DNA of 64,000 bases from an uncultured Sphingomonas sp. (GCF_936927845.1 NZ_CAKZHV010000058.1:186001-250000), one strand, 5' to 3'. Shown: positions 35,038 through 43,433, numbered from the stretch's first letter. The notes: generated from the sequence alone by a model not told the origin. Numbers and translations: made by a program.

Positions 35038-36699
35038 ATGAACGACCAGCCTTCCTCCCACGTCTTCGCGCAAGCGATGGCGGCTCCCGGCGGCATCGCC
35101 TCGCCCGCAGAGCCGATCGGCTACGTGCTCGAGGTCGCGGGATCGCGCAGCGAGGTGGTGCTCGACATTGCCGCGCTGACGCCGCTCGCCGCCAGCACTG
35201 ACGCCGTGCTCGCGAGCGCGGGGCAGGTCGGCGGCCAGCTCAAGGTGCGCATCGGCCAGGCGTGGTTGATCGCCAGCATCCGCTCGCTCCAACTCGCCCC
35301 CGGTGCCGCCGGGCAGATCGTCGCCGCGGTCGATTTCCTCGGTGAGGGCGATGAGGAGCGGCTGACCCGCCGCTTGTTCAACTTCCGCCGCGGCGTCACC
35401 CGCTACCCGATGCCGGGCACCGAGGTGTTTCCCGTCACCGCCGACGATCTGGCGCAGGTCTATGCCGCCGACGATCGCAGCGTGATCGAGGTCGGGCACG
35501 TCTACCCGACCGATCACGTCCGCAGCGCGTTGTTCGTCGATGCGATGCTCGGCAAGCATTTCGCGCTGCTGGGTTCCACCGGTACCGGCAAGTCGACCGC
35601 CGCCGCGCTGATCCTCCACCGCATCTGCGAAATGGCGCCGCAGGGCCATATCGTGATGATCGACCCGCACGGCGAATATGCCGCGGCGTTTCGCGACAAT
35701 GGCGCGCTGCACGACGTCAACAACCTTCAGATGCCTTATTGGCTGATGAACTTCGAGGAACATTGCGAGGTGTTCCTCACCTCCTCGGGCGCCGATCGGC
35801 AGGTCGATGCCGACATCCTCGCCAAATGCCTGCTCGCCTCGCGCGCCAAGGGGCGAGTGGGGCAGGAGATCCCCAAACTCACCGTCGACGCGCCGGTGCC
35901 CTATCTGCTCAGCGACCTGTTGCAGCTGATCCAGCAGGAGATGGGCAAGATGGACCGCGCCGGCTCCACCGCGCCCTACCTCAGGCTCAAGACCAAGATC
36001 GAGGAGATCAAGGCCGATCCGCGCTTCGGTTTCATGTTCTCCGGCATGCTCGTCGCCGACACGATGGCGGCGTTCGTGTCGCGCATCTTCCGCCTGCCCG
36101 GCGGCGGCAAGCCGATCTCGATCATCGACGTGTCGGGCGTGCCGAGCGAGATCACCTCCGTCGTCGTCGCGGTGCTCAGCCGCATGGTGTTCGACTTCGC
36201 GATCTGGTCGCGTAACGAGCCGCAGCGCCCGATCCTGCTGGTCTGCGAGGAGGCGCACCGCTACGTCCCCTCCGACCGCGAGCGCCAGGGCGCGGTGTCG
36301 CGCATCCTAAGCCGCATCGCCAAGGAAGGCCGCAAATACGGCGTCTCGCTGGGCCTGATCACGCAGCGTCCGTCCGATCTCGCCGAAGGCGTGCTGTCGC
36401 AGTGCGGCACGATCATCGCGATGCGGCTCAACAACGAGCGCGATCAGGCGTTCGTCCGCGCCGCCATGCCCGAGGGCGCACGGGGCTTTCTTGATTCGAT
36501 CCCCGCGCTCAGGAACCGCGAGTGCATCATCTGCGGCGAGGGCGTGTCGATCCCCGTCCGCGTCGCGCTCGACACGCTCGAACCCGCGAAGCGCCCGGCA
36601 TCGGCCGACCCCGTCTTCACCGAATTGTGGCGCGAGGTCGGCGGCGAGGATCAGATCGTCCAGCGCGTCATCCAACGCTGGCGCGCGCAGGGGCGGTAA
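35038..36699 (+). CDS. HerA-like ATP-binding protein (FtsK/HerA superfamily)
   Basis: 553 residues. N-terminal HAS-barrel-like domain (about 25-150), then a RecA-fold ATPase: Walker A LLGSTGTGKSTAAAL (about 178-191), Walker B PILLVCEEAHRYVP (about 400), the SRMVFDFAIWSR and ITQRPSDLAEGVLSQCGTIIAMRL segments of the HerA/DUF87 family. Classical HerA pumps DNA and pairs with the nuclease NurA; no NurA or other partner is seen near, so the role here is unclear. Related standalone forms are common in Alphaproteobacteria. The region before it has no clear promoter. Confidence 0.9.
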   Translation: MNDQPSSHVFAQAMAAPGGIASPAEPIGYVLEVAGSRSEVVLDIAALTPLAASTDAVLASAGQVGGQLKVRIGQAWLIASIRSLQLAPGAAGQIVAAVDFLGEGDEERLTRRLFNFRRGVTRYPMPGTEVFPVTADDLAQVYAADDRSVIEVGHVYPTDHVRSALFVDAMLGKHFALLGSTGTGKSTAAALILHRICEMAPQGHIVMIDPHGEYAAAFRDNGALHDVNNLQMPYWLMNFEEHCEVFLTSSGADRQVDADILAKCLLASRAKGRVGQEIPKLTVDAPVPYLLSDLLQLIQQEMGKMDRAGSTAPYLRLKTKIEEIKADPRFGFMFSGMLVADTMAAFVSRIFRLPGGGKPISIIDVSGVPSEITSVVVAVLSRMVFDFAIWSRNEPQRPILLVCEEAHRYVPSDRERQGAVSRILSRIAKEGRKYGVSLGLITQRPSDLAEGVLSQCGTIIAMRLNNERDQAFVRAAMPEGARGFLDSIPALRNRECIICGEGVSIPVRVALDTLEPAKRPASADPVFTELWREVGGEDQIVQRVIQRWRAQGR

Positions 36700-36715
36700 C
36701 TAGGGCCGGTGGTTC

Positions 36716-36747
36716 GAATGTCCGCTTTTGGTGGGAAGCGGACGTTC
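36716..36747. repeat. Palindrome at left edge of low-GC island
   Basis: Inverted repeat GTCCGCTT (36720-36727) and AAGCGGAC (36736-36743) with GAAT/GTTC flanks, 20 bp after the HerA-like stop. AGCGGACGTTC occurs again as a direct repeat at 36783-36793. It may act as a terminator for the HerA-like gene and marks the start of the island. Confidence 0.55.
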
Positions 36748-36768
36748 ACCGATCATCAGCCCTCCGTT

Positions 36769-36789
36769 GCATTGTGGGCGTGAGCGGAC
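36769..36789. repeat. Left flanking repeat of the island (GCATTGTGGGCG)
   Basis: GCATTGTGGGCGTGAGCGGAC here matches GCATTGTGGGCGAAAGCAGAC at 37953-37973 in 18 of 21 bases, same orientation. The two copies bracket the low-GC stretch with the lipoprotein gene, so they may be edges of an inserted segment or remnants of a dispersed repeat. Confidence 0.5.
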
Positions 36790-36979
36790 GTTCTGCCCTT
36801 AAGGGGGTGGCGGTCGTGATAACCATTGTGACGAGTTGCATCTCCGCCGTGCAGAAAGAGGCAACTACTACCGCACCGGGGAAAGCCGGCTGAGCAAGCC
36901 AGTTAGATAATTTTTTATCCCGCCACAGGAGGGTCGCGGCATAAAGCCGTGGTACCGAGACCGAGAGGGATATTTAGCG

Positions 36980-37738
36980 CTATCTTTTAAACTCACGCGA
37001 ACGAAGATTTACCAGCGTCGACGGCTCCCGCGGATTGGGCACGTAGACACCGGTAAGCGGGCCAGGCTGGGTGCTGGAAGCGCTGTCAGACGCGCGCTGG
37101 TCAAGATCGCCACTGCTGATTGGCAAGTACGATGCATATACGTGCTTAATAATAACGCGGTTTTTACCAAGTTTGTATTCCTTCCCGACTTGCAGAACAG
37201 TAGCCACTTTGCGCGCGCTACCCGGTACGAATATCAAATAAGGGCAAACTGTTTGGGGTGGCGGGAGTTTGGACAGGTAAGAACCGGGTTCGGACCGGCG
37301 AGATTGAGGTTCGGGCCGACAAATCTCGATCGGCCTTCCCGCATTGAGTTTGACAGCATCTGCATGACGCTCCGTAAATGTCCGAGCGCGAGCTGATTTC
37401 GTGTGTCCGGTGCCTATAATACCATCTACCGTAAAGACAATTGTATCCCAGGTTTCCACCTCTCCTCGATATACAGCACGAAACAGAGCAAATATGTCAC
37501 CCGCTTGTCCCACAGGAAGGCGCAAGGCATTGCCCTTAACCCTGATAAACGAGGGTGTGATACCACTATCCTTGGTCGTTATTAACCAATCTTCTGACGC
37601 CTTGGCTTTGCGACCATTTACTATTGCATAGAGGTCGAGACGGAGAACGCTTGCGTGAACACCCGGCGAGCACGATGTAATACAACCCAAGATTGCCATA
37701 AGTGGATATACTCGCCACAGGCATTGCCGTGCTTTCAT
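36980..37738 (-). CDS. Hypothetical lipoprotein of foreign-looking composition
   Basis: 252 residues from MKARQCLWRVYPLMAILG. The signal peptide ends with a lipobox CITSC, so a lipoprotein is predicted. The mature part contains VLRLDLYAIVNGRKAKASEDWLITTKD and a long basic region, then GPLTGVYVPNPREPSTLVNLRSREF; I do not recognise any family. GC content and codon use (many A/T third positions) differ sharply from all neighbours, and the flanks contain repeats, so recent acquisition is likely. A longer frame starts at 37771. No promoter was found. Confidence 0.65.
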   Translation of the reverse strand: MKARQCLWRVYPLMAILGCITSCSPGVHASVLRLDLYAIVNGRKAKASEDWLITTKDSGITPSFIRVKGNALRLPVGQAGDIFALFRAVYRGEVETWDTIVFTVDGIIGTGHTKSARARTFTERHADAVKLNAGRPIEICRPEPQSRRSEPGSYLSKLPPPQTVCPYLIFVPGSARKVATVLQVGKEYKLGKNRVIIKHVYASYLPISSGDLDQRASDSASSTQPGPLTGVYVPNPREPSTLVNLRSREFKR

Positions 37739-37771
37739 GATAACGAACTCACAAAAGTGATGCGATGTCAT

Positions 37772-38089
37772 AACGCTGCGCAGGGTAAAATTATTTATAA
37801 GATGCCGAAGGATATAAATTGTTGATCGAACAATTCGAGTATGGTGAGGCCATAGCAGAAAGGAACGGGAGCGGCCCCATCGCTTGACGATGCCGGTGGA
37901 AGAAGAGGGCGTAACATCCGCTCTCAGGCGGAACTAACATTAGCCGAATATCGCATTGTGGGCGAAAGCAGACCTCGCCTGCGCCCACCCAGGCCTGATG
38001 CCGGGGCCGACTTCCCGGCGCCCCACACCCCCGCCCATTGCCATCGCGCGCACGACGGCTAAAGCCGACGCGCGAAAGGGTATTCGACC
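37772..38089. other. Intergenic stretch, right side of low-GC island
   Basis: About 318 bp with no supported gene. The low-GC composition continues to about 37950. It includes the right flanking repeat at 37953-37973, after which composition returns to normal, and the leader of prs. A short minus-strand frame (37791-37988) lacks coding bias and a ribosome site and is not called. Confidence 0.6.
37953..37973. repeat. Right flanking repeat of the island
   Basis: GCATTGTGGGCGAAAGCAGAC, same orientation as the copy at 36769-36789, 18/21 identical. Local GC content returns to the chromosomal level just to its right. Confidence 0.5.
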
Positions 38090-39025
38090 ATGAAGCTGTT
38101 GACCGGCAACTCCAACCTGCCGCTCGCCACCGCGATCTCGGATTATCTCGAGGTGCCCCTGACCGAGGCGCTGGTCAGGCGGTTCGCCGACGAGGAGATC
38201 TTCGTCGAGATCATGGAGAATGTCCGCGGCGAGGACGTGTTCCTGCTCCAGTCGACCAGCTACCCGGTCAACGACAATCTGATGGAGCTGCTGATCATGA
38301 TCGACGCGTGTCACCGCGCGTCGGCGAAGCGGATCACCGCGGTGATCCCATATTTCGGTTACGCGCGGCAGGACCGCAAACCGGGGCCGCGCACGCCGAT
38401 CTCGGCCAAGCTCGTCGCGAACCTGATCACGACCGCGGGTGCGGACCGCGTGCTGTCGGTCGATCTCCACGCCGGACAAATCCAGGGCTTCTTCGACATC
38501 CCGACCGACAATCTGTTCGCCGCCCCCGTCATGAGCGCGGACATCCGCACGCGCTTCGGCGACAAGAACCTGATGGTCGTCTCGCCCGACGTCGGCGGCG
38601 TGGTGCGCGCGCGCGCCTTGTCGAAGCGGCTCGACAACGCCCCGCTCGCGATCGTCGACAAGCGACGCGAGCGCGCGGGCGAATCAGAGGTCATGAACAT
38701 CATCGGCGATGTCGAGGGGCGCTTCTGTGTGCTGATCGACGACATCGTCGATTCGGCGGGCACGCTCTGCAACGCGGCGGCCGCGCTGCGTGAAGCGGGG
38801 GCGGAGGACGTCGTCGCCTATGTGACGCACGGCGTGCTGTCGGGCGGCGCGGTGGCGAGGGTCGAGGGCTCGTCGCTGCGCGAGCTGGTCATCACCGACT
38901 CGATCGGGAACCACGAATCGATCGGCAAGGCGGAGAAGATCCGCCACCTGACGATCGCGCCGTTGTTGGCGGAAGCGATCAAGCGGATCGCGGACGAGAC
39001 GAGCGTGAGCAGTCTGTTTGACTGA
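38090..39025 (+). CDS. prs: Ribose-phosphate pyrophosphokinase
   Basis: Makes PRPP from ribose 5-phosphate and ATP for nucleotides, histidine and tryptophan. 311 residues, the usual length. It starts MKLLTGNSNLPLATAIS, with the conserved catalytic segment GYARQDRK, the ribose-binding SVDLHAGQIQGFFDIPTDNL, and the PRPP-binding motif VLIDDIVDSAGTLCNAA. AAAGGG lies about 9 bases before the ATG. It is followed by a repeat-rich intergenic stretch. Confidence 0.97.
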   Translation: MKLLTGNSNLPLATAISDYLEVPLTEALVRRFADEEIFVEIMENVRGEDVFLLQSTSYPVNDNLMELLIMIDACHRASAKRITAVIPYFGYARQDRKPGPRTPISAKLVANLITTAGADRVLSVDLHAGQIQGFFDIPTDNLFAAPVMSADIRTRFGDKNLMVVSPDVGGVVRARALSKRLDNAPLAIVDKRRERAGESEVMNIIGDVEGRFCVLIDDIVDSAGTLCNAAAALREAGAEDVVAYVTHGVLSGGAVARVEGSSLRELVITDSIGNHESIGKAEKIRHLTIAPLLAEAIKRIADETSVSSLFD

Positions 39026-39119
39026 CGGGTGAAGGCGCGACTGCGTTCGCGCCGGTGCTGCGAGAGCGGCATCACCCGGCACGGCCGGCGGACAGGCGCC
39101 AGCCTGATCCGGCCGACGA

Positions 39120-39136
39120 CGCGGGCTCTGCCCGCG
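39120..39136. repeat. Hairpin, CGCGGGC-TCT-GCCCGCG
   Basis: Perfect 7-bp stem with 3-base loop, preceded by GACGA. Same core as at 39228 (opposite orientation), 42015 and in reverse complement within pheS at 2935. Confidence 0.7.
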
Positions 39137-39158
39137 TGAACTTTCCGCCTCCCAGCTC

Positions 39159-39177
39159 GCGCCAGCCAAGCTGGCGC
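39159..39177. repeat. Hairpin, GCGCCAGC-CAA-GCTGGCGC
   Basis: Perfect 8-bp stem, 3-base loop, between two copies of the CGCGGGC hairpin. Part of a mosaic of at least three hairpins in the prs-PilZ gap. Confidence 0.65.
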
Positions 39178-39227
39178 TTCGGCGGCTGCACGATCCCGCG
39201 TTCAACTAAGCCAGCAGAAACAAGAAA

Positions 39228-39244
39228 CGCGGGCAGAGCCCGCG
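39228..39244. repeat. Hairpin, CGCGGGC-AGA-GCCCGCG
   Basis: Inverted copy of the hairpin at 39120-39136, 92 bp away, with matching outer bases (ACGCGGGC, CCCGCGTC). The two form a nested inverted pair around the GCGCCAGC hairpin. Confidence 0.7.
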
Positions 39245-39322
39245 TCTCGGTCAGGTTCGGCTGCGCCGCCCTGCCGGCAGGGCGAGCGGTTGGCTGGCGC
39301 GACCAGCGCGACGCGGTCGCGC

Positions 39323-39661
39323 TTACCGCTCGCCCAAAGCCACGATATGATCAAACACCGCGGGGTGCAGCGGCTTGGAAAACGCACAACCATAGCGGAA
39401 CTTGTCACGCCACGCGACCACCGCCTCCACCGCGGCCAGCCCGGGCAGCGTCAGCCACACCGTCGTCCCCGGCCACAAGGTAAAGCTCGTCTGCGCGCGG
39501 AAACCCGTTACCGACAGATCGACCACGTCGATCTCGAACCGCGTGTTGCCGCGGTCGCGCAGATGCGCCTTCATCTTGACCGCCCGGCGCAAAGCGTGGC
39601 GGTGTTCCTCCGCTTCGGAGGGGGCGGGGATCGGGACGGCGGGTTCCATGCGCCGACTCAT
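39323..39661 (-). CDS. PilZ-domain protein
   Basis: 112 residues, a single PilZ domain that would bind cyclic di-GMP. The N-terminal binding segment is HRHALRRAVKMKAHLRDRG (the RxxxR part is RRAVKMKAHLR), the second motif is VVDLSVTGFRA (D/NxSxxG form), and the barrel continues through GTTVWLTLPGLAAVEAVVAWRDKFRYGCAF. It may link second-messenger levels to motility, surface polysaccharide or another output; the target is unknown. It is in the same direction as crtZ, which lies just upstream. Confidence 0.9.
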   Translation of the reverse strand: MSRRMEPAVPIPAPSEAEEHRHALRRAVKMKAHLRDRGNTRFEIDVVDLSVTGFRAQTSFTLWPGTTVWLTLPGLAAVEAVVAWRDKFRYGCAFSKPLHPAVFDHIVALGER

Positions 39662-39673
39662 GCGCCCAAAGGG

Positions 39674-40198
39674 TTAATCTTCGGCAAAGACCGATGGATG
39701 CGGCAACGTCGACTGGCGCACGCCCTTGCGTCCGCGCCGCTTCAATTCGGCCTTCAGATCCTCGGGGCGCGGCGCGACGATGAAGCCGAAGCTGACGTTG
39801 CCCTCGCGCGTTTCGACCACGTGGTGCAGCCGGTGCGCCTGCACGATCCGCTTCATGTAACGGCCCTTGGGCAGGTAGCGCGTCGGGATGCGCCGATGCA
39901 CGATCACGTCGTGGAACCCGAAATAGATCATGCCATAGGCAGCGACGCCCGCGCCGATCCACACGAACCCCGGCCACCAGCCGTAATGCAGCGCGCCGTA
40001 GATCATCAGAACCGACGGCACGGCGAAGATCACCGCGTACAGATCGTTCAGCTCCCAATGCCCGTCGCGCGCGCGGTGATGGCTCTTGTGCAGGAACCAG
40101 CCGGGCCCGTGCATCACCCAGCGATGCATCGCATAGGCGAAACCCTCCATCAGCACGACGGTGACGAGGAACAGGAGAAGCGCGGACCACGGAGCCAT
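39674..40198 (-). CDS. crtZ: Beta-carotene hydroxylase CrtZ
   Basis: Di-iron membrane hydroxylase adding OH at C3 and C3' of beta-carotene (giving zeaxanthin). 174 residues with the four His motifs of the family: HRWVMH, HKSHH, HDVIVH and HRLHH. Several membrane segments are predicted (about 5-22, 55-75, 79-97). It is divergent from lysK with about 53 bp between starts and far from crtI-crtY in this window, so the pathway genes are split. Sphingomonads often also carry CrtG (2,2'-hydroxylase) for nostoxanthin, not seen here. Confidence 0.95.
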   Translation of the reverse strand: MAPWSALLLFLVTVVLMEGFAYAMHRWVMHGPGWFLHKSHHRARDGHWELNDLYAVIFAVPSVLMIYGALHYGWWPGFVWIGAGVAAYGMIYFGFHDVIVHRRIPTRYLPKGRYMKRIVQAHRLHHVVETREGNVSFGFIVAPRPEDLKAELKRRGRKGVRQSTLPHPSVFAED

Positions 40199-40251
40199 TG
40201 TGTCCGCGCATATAGCGTTCGCGCGGCCTTATCGCTACGTCGCACCGCACC

Positions 40252-41859
40252 ATGAACGACGAACTGCGATCCGCTGCCCTAGAGTCCAAGGCCTGGCCGT
40301 ACGAGGAGGCGCGCAAGCTCCTTAAACGCTATCCGAGCGGCAAGCCCGGTGGCGAGCCCGTCCTGTTCGAAACCGGCTACGGCCCCTCGGGGCTGCCGCA
40401 CATCGGCACCTTCAACGAGGTGCTGCGCACGACCATGGTGCGCCAGGCGTTCCATGCCTTGTCGGATCAGCCGACGCGGCTGGTCGCGTTCAGCGACGAC
40501 ATGGACGGCCTGCGCAAGGTGCCCGACAATGTTCCGAACGGCGCGATGCTTGCCGAGCATCTCGGCAAGCCGCTGACGCGCATCCCCGATCCGTTCGGCA
40601 AGTTCGACAGCTTCGCGGCGCACAACAACGCGATGCTGCGGCAATTCCTCGACCGCTTCGGGTTCGACTACGAGTTCGTGTCCTCGACCGATTACTATAC
40701 GCAAGGCCGCTTCGACGAGGCGCTGCGCGGCGTGCTGCGGCATTTCGGGGGCGTGATGGACGTGATGCTGCCGACGCTACGCGCCGAGCGCCGCGCGACC
40801 TATTCGCCGATCTTGCCGATCAGCCCGACCACCGGCATCGTGCTCCAGGTGCCGGTCGAGGTGGTCGACGCGGAGGCGGGCACGATCGCCTTCACCGATC
40901 CCGCCACGAACGAGCGCGTCGAGCAGAGTGCGCTCGGCGGCATGTCGAAGCTGCAGTGGAAGGTCGACTGGGCGATGCGCTGGGTCGCGCTCGGCGTCGA
41001 TTACGAGATGGCGGGCAAGGACCTGATCGACTCGGTTACGCAATCGTCGAAGATCGCGCGCGTGCTCGGCGGACGCCCGCCCGAGGGCTTCAATTACGAG
41101 ATGTTCCTCGACGAGAATGGCGAGAAGATCTCGAAGTCGAAGGGCAATGGCCTGAGCCTCGAGCAATGGCTGACCTACGGCCCCGAGGAGAGCCTCGCGT
41201 TCTACGCGTACCGCGAGCCGAAAAAGGCCAAACAGCTTCACATGGGCGTGATCCCGCGTGCGGTGGACGAATACTGGCAGTTCCGCGGTAATTACGCGGG
41301 CCAGGCGGTCAAGGAACGGCTCGGCAATCCGGTCCACCACATCCATGATGGCAAGCTGCCCGATGGCGAGCTGCCGGTGACGTTCGGGCTGCTGCTCAAC
41401 CTCGTCGGTGTGATGGGCGAGGGCGCGACGCCCGATCAGGTCTGGGCCTACCTCGCCAATTACGTGCCGGACGCCTCGGCCGCGCGCTATCCCGAGCTCG
41501 ACCGGCTGATCGGCCACGCGCTCGCCTATCACCGCGACTTCATCGCACCGACGCTCAAGCGCCGCGCGCCGGTTGGTGTGGAGGTCGAGGCGCTACAACG
41601 GCTCGACGCCGCGCTCGCCGCACTGCCCGCCGACGCGAGTGCCGAGGACATCCAGAACGAGGTGTACGAGATCGGCAAGACCGGCGGCTTCGACTCGCTA
41701 CGCGACTGGTTCAAGGCGCTATACGAGACGTTGCTGGGATCGTCCCAGGGCCCACGGATGGGCAGCTTCATCAAGCTGTACGGGGTGGAAAACAGCCGAA
41801 AGCTGATCGCGGACGCCTTGGCCGCAGGCGCGGCCACGCCCGCGCCGGTGCGCGGCTAA
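40252..41859 (+). CDS. lysK: Lysyl-tRNA synthetase, class I
   Basis: Charges tRNA-Lys. 535 residues of the class I enzyme found in archaea and some bacteria, including many Alphaproteobacteria, instead of the class II LysS. The HIGH motif is HIGT at residues 50-53 (SGLPHIGTFNE) and the KMSKS motif appears as EKISKSKGNGLSL. The C-terminal 7 codons (TPAPVRG) lie in a sequence that is repeated 101 bp downstream (see repeats). Confidence 0.96.
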   Translation: MNDELRSAALESKAWPYEEARKLLKRYPSGKPGGEPVLFETGYGPSGLPHIGTFNEVLRTTMVRQAFHALSDQPTRLVAFSDDMDGLRKVPDNVPNGAMLAEHLGKPLTRIPDPFGKFDSFAAHNNAMLRQFLDRFGFDYEFVSSTDYYTQGRFDEALRGVLRHFGGVMDVMLPTLRAERRATYSPILPISPTTGIVLQVPVEVVDAEAGTIAFTDPATNERVEQSALGGMSKLQWKVDWAMRWVALGVDYEMAGKDLIDSVTQSSKIARVLGGRPPEGFNYEMFLDENGEKISKSKGNGLSLEQWLTYGPEESLAFYAYREPKKAKQLHMGVIPRAVDEYWQFRGNYAGQAVKERLGNPVHHIHDGKLPDGELPVTFGLLLNLVGVMGEGATPDQVWAYLANYVPDASAARYPELDRLIGHALAYHRDFIAPTLKRRAPVGVEVEALQRLDAALAALPADASAEDIQNEVYEIGKTGGFDSLRDWFKALYETLLGSSQGPRMGSFIKLYGVENSRKLIADALAAGAATPAPVRG

Positions 41860-41916
41860 CCGCGCAGCGCCAAGGCCGGCCGGCGGGTCGGTACCAACCG
41901 ACCCGTCCGACGACGC
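41838..41916 (+). repeat. 79-bp direct repeat, copy 1 (overlaps lysK end)
   Basis: Begins GCCCGCGCCGGTGCGCGGC inside the last codons of lysK, includes the stop TAA, and runs to TCCGACGACGC. It is repeated almost exactly at 41938-42017; copy 2 has CCAA in place of TAA-type sequence and thus one extra base, plus a few substitutions. Confidence 0.75.
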
Positions 41917-41937
41917 CGCAGGCGAAGTCGCGGCTGA

Positions 41938-42017
41938 GCCCGCGCCGGTGCGCGGCCCAACCGCGCAGCGCCAAGGCCGGCCGGCGGGTCGGTGCCAACC
42001 GGCCCGTCCGACGACGC
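41938..42017 (+). repeat. 79-bp direct repeat, copy 2
   Basis: Second copy of the repeat starting in lysK, offset about 101 bp, joined directly to the hairpin element at 42015-42031. Confidence 0.75.
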
Positions 42018-42031
42018 GGGCTTTGCCCGCG
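42015..42031. repeat. Hairpin, CGCGGGC-TTT-GCCCGCG
   Basis: Perfect 7-bp stem with 3-base loop at the right end of the lysK downstream repeat, preceded by GACGA. Same family as 39120, 39228 and the pheS copy. Confidence 0.7.
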
Positions 42032-42227
42032 GTGGCCTCTTCCTGTTTGCCTTCCGTTCAAAAAGCCGAGTTTGCCGGTGCGCCGGGTAACAGCGAGCGT
42101 AGGTGATCGCGCATATCACCCCGACCCACCACAAAACCCTCATTTCGGTGAGGGAGCCCGATGCTCGTGAGCCAGCCGCTCGCATCCAACCTTGCACCCC
42201 GCCTCCCCAGCCCGCATCTATGCTGCA

Positions 42228-43433
42228 ATGCAGCAACACACGCCCGCCTCCGCCCTGAAGGCCGCCGCGCCGGTCGGCCTCGTCCATCTCGCGCTCGCCG
42301 TCGGCGGCTTCGCGATCGGCACGACTGAGTTCGCCGCGATGAGCCTCGAGCCCGACCTCGCGCGCGGGCTGGGCGTCGACGCGCCCGCGGTCGGTCACCT
42401 GATCAGCGCCTATGCGCTCGGCGTCGTCGTCGGTGCGCCGACGTTGGCGGTCGCACTCGCCAAGGTGCCGCGTCGCACTGCGCTGATCATCCTCATGCTC
42501 ATGTTCGCGGCCGGCAATGCGCTGTCGGCATTCGCGCCGGGGTATGACGCGATGCTCGCGTTCCGCTTCCTCGCCGGGCTGCCGCACGGCGCTTATTTCG
42601 GGGTCGCCGCGCTCGTCGCCGCGTCGCTGATGCCCGAGCGGCGCACTACCGCGATCGGGCGCGTGATGCTGGGGCTGACGGTCGCGACGATCGTCGGCGT
42701 GCCGCTCGCCAAGCTGCTCGGCCAGTGGCTCAGCTGGCGCTATGTGTTCGGCGTGGTCGCGGCGCTCGCGCTCACCACCGCCGCGCTGGTCGCCGCCTCC
42801 GCGCCGCACGACCGGCCCGATCACGACGCCAGCCCGCTGCGCGAACTCGCAGCACTTCGCAACGGTCAGGTGTGGCTGACGCTCGCGATTGGCGCGATCG
42901 GCTTCGGCGGATTGTTCGCGGTCTACACCTATCTCGCCTCGACGCTGACCGAGGTCACTGGCGCATCGAATGCGGTCGTGCCGCTGGTGCTCGCGGTGTT
43001 CGGTGCAGGGCTGACCGCGGGCAATCTGTTCGTGCCGCGCTTCGCCGATCGCGCGCTGATGCCAACCGCGGGCGTGCTGCTGGTCTGGTCGGCGGTCGTG
43101 CTCGCGCTCTATCCGTGGGCGAGCGGCAGCCTCGCCGCGATCACCGCCTGCGTCTTCGCGATCGGCTGCGGCGGCGCACTCGCCACCGTGCTCCAGACGC
43201 GGTTGATGGACGTGGCGGGCGACGCCCAGGGGCTGGCGGCCGCGCTCAACCATTCCGCGTTCAACGTCGCCAACGCGATCGGGCCGTGGGCGGGTGGCCT
43301 GGCGATCGCGGGCGGCTACGGCTGGGCCTCGACCGGATATGTCGGCAGCGCGCTGGCGCTCGGCGGGCTCGCGATCTGGGCGCTGACGCTCTTGGTCGAA
43401 CGGTACCGGCGAGGACGGCCCGCGCTCGCGTGA
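42228..43433 (+). CDS. MFS transporter (AraJ/arabinose-efflux type)
   Basis: 401-residue inner-membrane protein with about 12 helices. Characteristic parts are GGFAIGTTEFAAMSLEPDLARGLGV, MLAFRFLAGLPHGAYFGVAALVAASLMP (helix 4-5) and the PRRTALIILMLMF loop. This fits the AraJ/YdhP-like efflux group (drugs or sugars). The start ATG at MQQHTPAS is chosen for its fit; a longer frame begins at 42192. Substrate is unknown. A hydrolase of the histone deacetylase family lies downstream. Confidence 0.9.
   Translation: MQQHTPASALKAAAPVGLVHLALAVGGFAIGTTEFAAMSLEPDLARGLGVDAPAVGHLISAYALGVVVGAPTLAVALAKVPRRTALIILMLMFAAGNALSAFAPGYDAMLAFRFLAGLPHGAYFGVAALVAASLMPERRTTAIGRVMLGLTVATIVGVPLAKLLGQWLSWRYVFGVVAALALTTAALVAASAPHDRPDHDASPLRELAALRNGQVWLTLAIGAIGFGGLFAVYTYLASTLTEVTGASNAVVPLVLAVFGAGLTAGNLFVPRFADRALMPTAGVLLVWSAVVLALYPWASGSLAAITACVFAIGCGGALATVLQTRLMDVAGDAQGLAAALNHSAFNVANAIGPWAGGLAIAGGYGWASTGYVGSALALGGLAIWALTLLVERYRRGRPALA

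Larger units (their letters stand above)
41860..42227. other. Repeat-rich intergenic stretch
   Basis: About 368 bp between lysK and an MFS gene. It consists of the direct repeats (41838-42017), a CGCGGGC hairpin (42015-42031), then a G/C-variable stretch with no supported gene. Long frames on the minus strand here are shadows. The last part presumably holds the MFS promoter. Confidence 0.6.

Noticed and set aside
36708..36730. GGTTCGAAT-like sequence resembling a tRNA T-loop
   Set aside because: No acceptor stem, anticodon arm or CCA end can be formed around it; it is part of the GTCCGCTT palindrome.
37791..37988. 65-codon minus-strand frame right of the low-GC island
   Set aside because: No ribosome site, no coding bias and it spans the flanking repeat.
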